DNA of 63,347 nucleotides from Actinomycetes bacterium (GTDB lineage: Bacteria; Actinomycetota; Acidimicrobiia; Acidimicrobiales; RAAP-2). The translations under genes and the position numbers were made by a program. A model generated the notes under the pieces. It was not told the origin of the DNA and did no database searches. It worked only from the letters and a program-made list of their open reading frames with translations. Shown in pieces: positions 14,556 through 21,312 of the stretch. The stretch's first letter is position 1, and the number at the start of each line of letters is the position of its first letter. The stretch spans positions 1-63,347 of the forward strand of contig JAJYXE010000041.1 of assembly GCA_021791145.1 (NCBI GenBank), written 5' to 3'.

Positions 14556-16424
14556 CTACGCCCTGGACAGCGGGAAGGGCACCCTCGCGACGCTCACGTC
14601 GCAGTGGCGGCGCAGCGCGTTGGCGAGGAGGATCCCCCGCTGGTTCTGAAGGAACTGGTGGCGAAGCCTTTTCGGCTCCACTTCGGGGATGAGGACGAGG
14701 ACCTGGGCGTGCGCCTCACCTTGGAGCGCGTTCAAGTAGGCGACCATGGGCTTGGTGACCGAGCGCGTGCGCGACTGCAGCACGACGAGCGCCACGTCGG
14801 GGCTCCAGCGGTCCCAGTCGGCCCGGAGGGCCCGGGCCCGGTCTTCGTCGAACTGCACGCTCACGGCCACGACGTCATCGCCCAGCGAGCGCGCCGTCGT
14901 CAGCGCGTGCTCGGTCACGGCCGACACCGCTGCGACGGTCACGATCACGAGGCTCCGCTCCGTCCTCGGCTTGGGGGGCACCTCGCCCAGGCGGATCTCG
15001 GTGGCGACGTCGCGGTAGTAGGCGTCGATGCGGGTGTACAGCAGGATCAGGGCCGGAACGGCGATCACGACGACCCAGGCACCGGAGGTGAACTTGGTGA
15101 CGACGAAGATGACCGTCGCCACCCCGGTCATCGCCGCTCCGAGGCCGTTGAGCGCCGCCCGCGCCCCCCAGTGCCTCGGCCGCTCGCGGTGCCAGTGGCG
15201 GACGAGCCCGGTCTGGGAAAGGGTGAAGCCGGTGAACACGCCGATGGCGAAGAGCGGGATGAGGGCGTTCGTATCGACGTCGACAGCGACGAGCAGGGCC
15301 GCTGCCAAGACCGCGAGGACCACCACGCCGTAGCGGTAGACGGGGCGGTCCCCGCGCAGCGCGAAGACGTGCGGGAGGAGGTTGTCCCGGGCGAGCAGGC
15401 TGGCGAGGACCGGCAGGCCGCCGAAGGAGGTATTGGCGGCGATCGCCAGGATGGCGGTGGTCGCCAGGTCGACCACGTAGTAGACCGCGCCCCGTCCGAC
15501 TGATGCCCCGGTGATCTCGCTGAGCACCGTCTGGGAGGCCTCCGGGGCGATGTGGAAGCGGACCGTGAGAACCGACAGCCCGAGCAGCATCGTGCCCAGG
15601 ATCCCGCCCAAGAGCACCTCGGTCCGCATCGCGCGGCGCACCCTGGGCTCCCGGAAGGCGGGCACGTCGTTGGCGATGGCCTCCACCCCGGTGAGCGCGC
15701 TGCACCCCGCCGCGAAGGCTTTCAAGATGAGCAGCACTCCGACCGCGGCGGCCGCAGTGGGGACGGCGACGTGGATCCTCGCGCCGGCCATCGGGTGCGA
15801 GCGCAGCAGCCCCGCCACGATCACGACGTAGATCCCGACGACGAACACCGCCGTCGGGAGCAGGAGCGCCCGGGCGCTCGTCGCCAGGCCCCGCAGGTTG
15901 AACGCGGTCAGCACCACCAGGATCCCGAGCGCGATCGGGAGGCTGTCGGGGGCGAGCCCGGGAAAGGCCGACACCAGCGCAGCCACGCCGGCTGCGATCG
16001 ACACGGCCACGGTGAGCACGTAGTCCACGACGAGAGCCGCCCCCGCCAGCAGGCTCGCGCGGCAACCGAGATTGGCCTTGGACACGGCGTAGCAGCCGCC
16101 GCCGTCGGGATAGGCGCGGATCACTTGTCGGTACGAGAAGACCAGGATCATGAGGAGCACGACGATGGCGACGGTGATCGGCTCGATCTTGGCGAGGGCG
16201 CCCGCCCCGGCACTTGCCAGCACCACGAGCATCGCTTCGGGGCCGTAGGCGACAGAGCTGATCGCGTCGAGGGAGAGAGCGGGGATCCCTTCAAGGCTGG
16301 TGATCTCCTCTGCGCCCGCGTCCTGTGCCTGCGCTCCAGCAGGAGGGGTGGACAGCGGGGGGGTGGTTGGCCCGGGAGTGGTCGGCTCGGGGGTGGCGGC
16401 GCCCGTCGAGTCGGTGTGGTCCAT
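14556..16424 (-). CDS. APC-superfamily permease, KimA (YdaO)-like potassium/amino-acid transporter
   Basis: About 622 residues from ATG 16424 (MDHTDSTGAA), preceded by GAGGAG; the longer frame to 16559 runs into repeats. After a 60-residue Pro/Thr-rich leader, twelve hydrophobic segments span residues about 70-470, with ALSLDAISSVAYGPEAM in helix 1 and YPDGGGCYAVSKANLG in helix 3, both typical of the KimA/YdaO branch of the APC superfamily. The last about 150 residues are soluble (TERSLVIVTVAAVSAVTEHA, then DRWSPDVALVVLQSRTRSV), resembling the cytoplasmic domain of KimA-type K+/H+ symporters. High-affinity potassium uptake is therefore the best guess; amino-acid transport remains possible. 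I could not recognise a c-di-AMP riboswitch upstream, where instead a 2 x 26-bp repeat lies. Confidence 0.8.
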   Translation of the reverse strand: MDHTDSTGAATPEPTTPGPTTPPLSTPPAGAQAQDAGAEEITSLEGIPALSLDAISSVAYGPEAMLVVLASAGAGALAKIEPITVAIVVLLMILVFSYRQVIRAYPDGGGCYAVSKANLGCRASLLAGAALVVDYVLTVAVSIAAGVAALVSAFPGLAPDSLPIALGILVVLTAFNLRGLATSARALLLPTAVFVVGIYVVIVAGLLRSHPMAGARIHVAVPTAAAAVGVLLILKAFAAGCSALTGVEAIANDVPAFREPRVRRAMRTEVLLGGILGTMLLGLSVLTVRFHIAPEASQTVLSEITGASVGRGAVYYVVDLATTAILAIAANTSFGGLPVLASLLARDNLLPHVFALRGDRPVYRYGVVVLAVLAAALLVAVDVDTNALIPLFAIGVFTGFTLSQTGLVRHWHRERPRHWGARAALNGLGAAMTGVATVIFVVTKFTSGAWVVVIAVPALILLYTRIDAYYRDVATEIRLGEVPPKPRTERSLVIVTVAAVSAVTEHALTTARSLGDDVVAVSVQFDEDRARALRADWDRWSPDVALVVLQSRTRSVTKPMVAYLNALQGEAHAQVLVLIPEVEPKRLRHQFLQNQRGILLANALRRHCDVSVARVPFPLSRA

Positions 16425-16502
16425 CGGTCGGGCTCCTCGCAGCCATCGACGACCGGTTCGGCGGTCTCCTTGGATCTTGTCAGCTTCTCTCAGGACGGCG
16501 CG

Positions 16503-16554
16503 GGAGTGACGACGCGAGAGACGGCGTCGGAGTGACGGCGCGGGAGACGGCGTG
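16503..16554. repeat. 2 x 26-bp imperfect tandem repeat
   Basis: Two adjacent 26-bp units beginning GGAGTGACGACGCGAG and GGAGTGACGGCGCGGG differ at three positions. They lie upstream of the KimA-like permease start (16424) and downstream of the histidine kinase stop (16608), in the permease leader. Confidence 0.75.
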
Positions 16555-16607
16555 TGCAACCCTGCGCCGGTCCGTCCCGCACCGGCGGCGGCAGGATTGC
16601 GCCTGGC

Positions 16608-18119
16608 TCAGGGCAGCGCGCGAGGCAGCGCTGGGAGGTCGGCCTCGGCGAGCGTCCCAGGCCGGCGCGCCTCGGCGATCTCGTGCAGGCCCCCCGACCC
16701 GTCCCCCGCGGCTGTGCTGAGGGGTATGGACGCGTGCACGACGGTCCCGCCCCCCGGCTCGCTGTCCACCTCGAGGGTTCCTCCGAGGAGACCCGCCCGC
16801 TCCGACATGCCGACGAGGCCGAGGTGCGCGGACTGGGCGTCCGCTTGCAGCGCGCGTGCGTCGAACCCCGCACCGTCGTCGCTCACCCGGACCTCGAGCC
16901 GCTCGGCACCGAGCTCCACTGTGACGTCCACCCGGCGTGGCCGGCCATGGCCGACGGCATTGCGCACCGCTTCTTGGACGATCCGGAAGACCCCCAGCTC
17001 GACGTCGGGAGCGAGCCGGCGCGCCGCTCCCGCCACGGTGAGCTCGACGGGGAGACCGCTCTCCTCTTCCACCTCGGCGAGGAACCCCGAGAGCGCAGCC
17101 ACCAACCCGAGGTGGTCGAGCGACGGCGGTCGCAGGTCGCGTGCCAGCGCGCGAAGGCGCGTCGCTGCCTGGAGGGAGCGGACCCGTGCGTCGTCGAGGC
17201 TCGACAGGACGTCGGGGAGCATGCCGGGGGACTCGCGCAGCGCCTCGAGCTTCCTCGCGAGGTGGAGCAGGAGCTGCAGCGGCTCGTCGTGCAGCTCGCG
17301 CGCCAGCCGACGGCGCTGCTCCTCTTCTGCCGCGATCATGCGCGCGCGCCGCTGGGCCGCCCGGCGGGACTGACTGCGCTCTTCGGTCACGTCTTCGAAC
17401 ACGAGCTGTGCCGCGCTGTCGCCACCTTCGGGCAGCGTGACGTACGCCACCCGGTAGTCGTGGCCGTCGTGCGCGCTGACCACCTGCCCGTGGAGGGTCT
17501 CGACGGGTGCGTCGCTTCCCGCCAGCGCGCTCGCGCGCGCGCCGAGCGTCCCCTCGCCGAACGCCGCCGTCGCCGCCGGATTGGCGCCGCGGACGTTGCC
17601 CGCCGCGTCGACCACGAGGATGGGTGCTCGGTTCGCCTCGAAGAGCTGACGAAAGCCCGCTTCGGCGTACAGGCGCGCGAGCGTCGCCTGCTCCACGCGG
17701 GCGTGCGCGCGGCGCTCAGCCTCGATCCGTTGGCCGAAGACGAGCGCCACGGCGTCCACCAGGACGAGGTTGACCACGTCGGAGGGCGCGTGCCCCTTGT
17801 CGACGGGGAGCAGGAGATCTGGCAGCCACAGCACGGTGGCGAACGCCGCGGTGAGCGCCGAGCCGCTGAGTCCCCAACGCAGGGCGGCATAGCCCACCGG
17901 GACGATCAGCAACGCCACGGGGATCCCGCCAGGGAAGGAGCCGCCCTCCGCCGAGGAGCGGAGATCGATCAGGAAGTGCAGCCCTGCGAGCAGCACGACC
18001 ACCGCCTGCACCCCCCAGAAGCCGCGGTCGTGCAGCGGAGGGTGGAGCGCTCGGCGGATCACGCCAGCGGCACTGCCGTCATCTGCCGGCGCCGGCTCAG
18101 ACGCGGAGACGCTCGACAT
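16608..18119 (-). CDS. NarL-type sensor histidine kinase
   Basis: About 503 residues from ATG 18119 (MSSVSASEPAP), overlapping the end of the response-regulator gene by 23 bases, a usual coupled arrangement. Residues about 35-150 hold three to four membrane segments (FWGVQAVVVLLAGLHFLIDL and following). A PAS-like domain follows (FRQLFEANRAPILVVDAAGN, about 165-290). The dimerisation/phosphoacceptor region has the HisKA_3 H-box ARELHDEPLQLLLHLARKLE, with His at about 310. The ATPase domain shows IVQEAVRNAVGHG (N box), VSDDGAGFD (G1) and LGLVGMSERAGLLGG (G2), ending near residue 490. It should phosphorylate the adjacent NarL-type regulator; the signal is unknown, but the place next to the redox island suggests a redox or respiratory cue. 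Confidence 0.9.
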   Translation of the reverse strand: MSSVSASEPAPADDGSAAGVIRRALHPPLHDRGFWGVQAVVVLLAGLHFLIDLRSSAEGGSFPGGIPVALLIVPVGYAALRWGLSGSALTAAFATVLWLPDLLLPVDKGHAPSDVVNLVLVDAVALVFGQRIEAERRAHARVEQATLARLYAEAGFRQLFEANRAPILVVDAAGNVRGANPAATAAFGEGTLGARASALAGSDAPVETLHGQVVSAHDGHDYRVAYVTLPEGGDSAAQLVFEDVTEERSQSRRAAQRRARMIAAEEEQRRRLARELHDEPLQLLLHLARKLEALRESPGMLPDVLSSLDDARVRSLQAATRLRALARDLRPPSLDHLGLVAALSGFLAEVEEESGLPVELTVAGAARRLAPDVELGVFRIVQEAVRNAVGHGRPRRVDVTVELGAERLEVRVSDDGAGFDARALQADAQSAHLGLVGMSERAGLLGGTLEVDSEPGGGTVVHASIPLSTAAGDGSGGLHEIAEARRPGTLAEADLPALPRALP

Positions 18120-18933
18120 CGTCGTGACGTGCTGCCCGTAGCGTGTTGGCGACGGCCTCGGTGCGCGAGGTGGCACCGAGCTTCGCGAGCAGGCTCGAGA
18201 CATGGGACTCGACCGTGCGAAGGCCCAGGGAGAGCTCAGCCGCTATCTGCTTGTTGGAGCGTCCCTGCGCGACGAGCGCGAAGACCTCGGCCTCCCTCGC
18301 AGTCAGCACCTCGGGGCCGCGACGGGCGGGTGCATGGTCATGCCTTCGGCTGAGCCTGGTCGCGAGCGCACCGTCGAGGACGAACACGCCTTCGGCCACC
18401 AGGCGGACGGCCTCGACCAGCTCTCGCGCGGACGCCGTCTTGAGCAGGTAGCCGCCGACGCCGATCTCGAGTGCCTCGGTCACATAGGCGTGGTCGTCGT
18501 ATGCGCTCACGACCAGCACTCGGGTGGGCTGCTGGCGACGCGTGATCTCCCGCGCGAGCGCGAGCCCGCTCGCGCCCGGGAGGCTCACGTCGACGAGGGC
18601 GACGTCGGGGATGAGGCGCGAGACGAGCTCGAGACCCTCCTCTGCGGTCGCGCACGCGCCTGCCACTTGCAGGTCGGCGTGCGCCTCGAGCAGCTGTGCA
18701 GTGCCTTCCCGCACGAGCGCGTGATCTTCGACGATCACGATGCGAACCGGCCGCCGGGCGGCGGGTGGCGCCGGCTCGCCGGTCTCGTGGGGATCCGTGG
18801 AACCACGGGGGGCTCCGATCCCTCCCGCAACAGCACGGAGCGGCACTCGGGGTTCTCCTCTGGCCTGCGCCGGCTCAAGCTGGTGGCGTGGGATCGATCC
18901 TCGCGTTGGGCGCGGCGTTGGTGGCGGTGTCAT
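18097..18933 (-). CDS. NarL/LuxR-family response regulator
   Basis: Partner of the kinase gene downstream. The receiver domain starts with VRIVIVEDHALVREG, has the phospho-acceptor Asp in DVALVDVSLPG, and the switch residues in VLVVSAYDD and GYLLKTAS. The C-terminal helix-turn-helix reads LTAREAEVFALVAQGRSNKQ and VESHVSSLLAKLGATSRTEA. The full frame gives 278 residues, with about 60 low-complexity residues before the receiver domain. ATG 18933 overlaps the stop of the Rrf2 gene as ATGA, which would couple the two, but the sequence there looks more like the antisense of a small forward gene (18888-19100). The true start may therefore lie closer to 18750. Confidence 0.88.
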   Translation of the reverse strand: MTPPPTPRPTRGSIPRHQLEPAQARGEPRVPLRAVAGGIGAPRGSTDPHETGEPAPPAARRPVRIVIVEDHALVREGTAQLLEAHADLQVAGACATAEEGLELVSRLIPDVALVDVSLPGASGLALAREITRRQQPTRVLVVSAYDDHAYVTEALEIGVGGYLLKTASARELVEAVRLVAEGVFVLDGALATRLSRRHDHAPARRGPEVLTAREAEVFALVAQGRSNKQIAAELSLGLRTVESHVSSLLAKLGATSRTEAVANTLRAARHDDVERLRV

Positions 18934-19100
18934 TGCTCGCCGTCGTCGTCTACGCCGCGCTCTTCGCCGCGGCGGCCGTCTCCACCGTGCGGGGACGCAG
19001 GCACCCCGACCCGGTCTCGGTCTCGCTCGACGACCTCCTCTGCGACGAGCTGCTCATGGATCTCTTCGATCCCGGCCACGCCGGCGCGCGTCACTCCTGA
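18888..19100 (+). CDS. Putative small single-pass membrane protein, antisense to the Rrf2 3' end
   Basis: A 70-residue frame from GTG 18888 (VGSILALGAALVAVSLLAVV). One strong hydrophobic helix (residues 3-32) is followed by an acidic tail, SVSLDDLLCDELLMDLFDPG. Third codon positions are almost all G or C, more so than in the reverse-strand Rrf2 frame it overlaps, which suggests that the forward frame is the one under coding selection here. There is no clear ribosome binding site, so expression is uncertain. Family unknown. Confidence 0.4.
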   Translation: MGSILALGAALVAVSLLAVVVYAALFAAAAVSTVRGRRHPDPVSVSLDDLLCDELLMDLFDPGHAGARHS

Positions 19101-19568
19101 GCTGCTCGGACTGCGGACCGCGAGGACGCCGCAGGGCAGGGGCGCGACAGGCTGTGCACGCGCGTCGCCGAGTCCGACCAGCTGAGCGAGCGTCGTGGCC
19201 CCGAGCACGCTCCGCACGCGCGTGCTCGCCTCGTTGCGCACCAAGAGCGGGAGCCCGGCACCGGTGGCCAGCGGACTCGGCTCGACGTTCCCGGCATCGA
19301 GCGGGCCTTCTCCCGCCTCGACCACCTCCAAGAGGCTGACCAGCTCCGGGGGGCGCGCGAGCCGATAGCCCCCGCCGAGGCCGGGGGCCGAGACGACGAG
19401 CCCCGCACGGGCCAGGTCGCTCATGACCTGGGGCACGAACGTCGGAGGCAGCCCCATCGCGTCGGAGACCTCCCGCCGGGTCCGGTGCCGCCCCGACCGG
19501 TACGCGGCGGCGAGAAAGACCGCCGCCTTGACGACGTACCTGCCCCGGCTCGAGAGCCCGACGTCCAC
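18930..19568 (-). CDS. Rrf2-family transcriptional regulator without cysteine cluster
   Basis: A 212-residue frame. The N-terminal 140 residues are a clear Rrf2 protein: LSSRGRYVVKAAVFLAAAY (helix 1), a winged helix-turn-helix through PPTFVPQVMSDLARAGLV, the GLGGGYRLARPPE wing, and LLEVVEAGEG. Where Fe-S-sensing relatives have three cysteines, this one has NVEPSPLATGAGLPLL, so it cannot bind a cluster in the usual way. The last about 55 residues overlap a forward frame and look like non-coding translation, suggesting that the natural stop was lost or that the C-terminus is unusual. It is divergent from the membrane iron-sulfur gene at 19717, and the gap between them holds promoter and palindromes, so it probably controls that unit. 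Confidence 0.8.
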   Translation of the reverse strand: MDVGLSSRGRYVVKAAVFLAAAYRSGRHRTRREVSDAMGLPPTFVPQVMSDLARAGLVVSAPGLGGGYRLARPPELVSLLEVVEAGEGPLDAGNVEPSPLATGAGLPLLVRNEASTRVRSVLGATTLAQLVGLGDARAQPVAPLPCGVLAVRSPSSSGVTRAGVAGIEEIHEQLVAEEVVERDRDRVGVPASPHGGDGRRGEERGVDDDGEQ

Positions 19569-19574
19569 GGAGAA

Positions 19575-19584
19575 AAGTGTACTT
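19575..19584. promoter_or_regulatory. Candidate Rrf2 operator half-sites
   Basis: AAGTGTACTT is a near-perfect 10-bp palindrome (one mismatched pair) just outside the Rrf2 start. A related element, AGTGTCCAGTACT, lies inside the spacer of the forward promoter at 19598-19610. Both could be contacts for the divergent Rrf2 protein; inferred from symmetry and position. Confidence 0.35.
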
Positions 19585-19590
19585 CAGGGC

Positions 19591-19619
19591 TTGACGTAGT
19601 GTCCAGTACTCATTATCTT
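19591..19619 (+). promoter_or_regulatory. Sigma-70-type promoter of the membrane iron-sulfur gene
   Basis: TTGACG (19591-19596), a 17-base spacer and TATCTT (19614-19619) make a near-consensus housekeeping promoter reading forward. It is about 98 bases upstream of the ATG at 19717. The stretch is clearly AT-richer than its surroundings. Confidence 0.65.
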
Positions 19620-19716
19620 CTCACGTGGAGCAGTTCGCTACACGTTGTGGGCGTCGCAGGCCTCCCGGGGGCGTCCGGAGCGGTTGCCGTTTGCCTGGGG
19701 GCGAGGAGAAGGAGCG

Positions 19717-21270
19717 ATGGCTGTCGACCTGCAGGACCGCACCAGCACCGCACCGGACCCGGTTTCCTCGGCGGTCCGGCTGCGACCGGCCCGGCGGACC
19801 GGGCTCCGGGAGCGCTTCGCCGACACCGACCCCGAGCCAGGGCTGGAGCTGACCCGCGACCCGCGCGTGGCGCGGCTCGTGCGGAACCGCAAGTTCCAGT
19901 TCCTCCTCATTGTGCCGAACCAGGTCGTCTTCTGGACGGTGATCTTCGTGGGCATCGCCGGCACCGCGATCCCCGGTCTCAATTTCGGCGCGGCGATCAC
20001 GTGGTACGTGTGGTTCTGCCTCGTCTTCGTGATGATGGTGGTGGTAGGGCGGGCGTGGTGCGCGATGTGCCCCTTCGGCGGGTTCGCCGAGTGGATCCAA
20101 CGTCGCTCGTTCTGGAACCGCACCCAGAAGGCGCTCGGCCTCGGCCGCAAGTTCCCCGAGCCTCTCGCGCGCCTCGGGTTCTTGATCCCGGTCGCGAGCT
20201 TCCTCGTGCTCACCTGGATCGAGGAGTTCTTCAACATCGCCGGACCCGGCAACCCGGCCGACACGTCGTGGATGGTCGTCGGCATCGTCTCCTCGGCGCT
20301 CATCTTCTTCCTCGTCTTCGAGCGGCGGACCTTCTGCCGCTACGTCTGCCCGCTCACCACGCTGATCGGCACGGTCGGCTCGATGGGATCGGCCGCCGGC
20401 TTCCGGACCAAGGACCGCGAGGTGTGCCTGTCGTGCCGCACGAAGGACTGCATGCGCGGCGGTGAGAAGGGCTACGGCTGCCCGTGGTACACCTGGCCCG
20501 GCAGCGCCGATTCCAACCTCTCGTGCGGGCTGTGCTCCGAGTGCTACAAGGCGTGCCCCGAGGGGAACGTCGGCCTGTTCGTGCAGCGCCCCCTCACCTC
20601 TGTGGTGGCGCCGCGTCGTCGCCGCGCCGACGTTGCCTGGGGAGTCGCCATCCTGTGGGGATTGGTCGTCTACCAGCAGTTCAACGCGACCACCGCATTT
20701 GCGTCGATCGACGGCTGGCTGAACCGCAATCTCCTCTTCCCCCACTACCCCGACCCCGTCGACTACGTCGGGGTCATCGCGGCGGTGGCGCTCGCGACCG
20801 CCGGCGCGGTGTGGCTGCTCTCGCGCGCGCTCGGCCGCGCGGACATCGCGACGGCGCACACCGAGAGCTTCGTGGACCGGACCTCGCGGTTCCGGGCCTT
20901 CTTCGTGCCCATGGCCTACGGCCTCATCCCGGTCGTGGGCGCCGACTACTTCGCCCGCCAGCTCCCGAAGTTCTTCAAGCACGCCGCGCGCGTGGTACCT
21001 GCGGTCGCGCACATCGCCGGCTACTCCTCCGCCCGGTCGCCGATCTACGGGTTCCACATCCTGACTGACGGGTGGATCGTCGTGGTGCAGGTCGCCGTCA
21101 TCCTCGCAGGGACCGCTGCAGCGGCGTGGGCCACGTGGAAGATCGCAGGCAGGGAGCTGGTGCCGGTCAGCCGCAACGCCTTGGGCGTCCGGATCGCGAC
21201 GCTCGGCATGGTGCTCGCCTGCGGGGCGACGGCGAGCGTCCTCTACGTCCTCATGCACGCGGCGAGCTGA
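19717..21270 (+). CDS. Membrane iron-sulfur protein, NosR/NapH/CcoG-like
   Basis: About 517 residues from ATG 19717, behind GAGGAGAAGGAG. The first segment, QFLLIVPNQVVFWTVIFVGI (near residue 65), opens a bundle of about eight membrane helices. Cysteine motifs typical of polyferredoxin membrane proteins follow: AWCAMCPFGG, FCRYVCPLTTL, CLSCRTKDCMRGG and CGLCSECYKACPEGN, i.e. membrane-embedded CxxCP pairs plus a ferredoxin-like domain near residues 235-285. Such proteins pass electrons between the quinone pool and soluble redox partners. The next gene, 42 bases downstream, encodes a ferredoxin/flavin oxidoreductase that is the obvious partner. It lacks the N-terminal FMN-binding domain of true NosR. 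Substrate system unknown; regulation by the flanking Rrf2 proteins is likely. Confidence 0.85.
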   Translation: MAVDLQDRTSTAPDPVSSAVRLRPARRTGLRERFADTDPEPGLELTRDPRVARLVRNRKFQFLLIVPNQVVFWTVIFVGIAGTAIPGLNFGAAITWYVWFCLVFVMMVVVGRAWCAMCPFGGFAEWIQRRSFWNRTQKALGLGRKFPEPLARLGFLIPVASFLVLTWIEEFFNIAGPGNPADTSWMVVGIVSSALIFFLVFERRTFCRYVCPLTTLIGTVGSMGSAAGFRTKDREVCLSCRTKDCMRGGEKGYGCPWYTWPGSADSNLSCGLCSECYKACPEGNVGLFVQRPLTSVVAPRRRRADVAWGVAILWGLVVYQQFNATTAFASIDGWLNRNLLFPHYPDPVDYVGVIAAVALATAGAVWLLSRALGRADIATAHTESFVDRTSRFRAFFVPMAYGLIPVVGADYFARQLPKFFKHAARVVPAVAHIAGYSSARSPIYGFHILTDGWIVVVQVAVILAGTAAAAWATWKIAGRELVPVSRNALGVRIATLGMVLACGATASVLYVLMHAAS

Positions 21271-21312
21271 GCGCCGCCCGACCCAGCAGACCGGAACCAG
21301 GAGAGGAGCCTC

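Noticed and set aside
16425..16607. Possible c-di-AMP (ydaO-type) riboswitch upstream of the KimA-like gene
   Set aside because: I could not recognise the conserved riboswitch core; the stretch is mainly a 2 x 26-bp repeat. A covariance-model search would decide.
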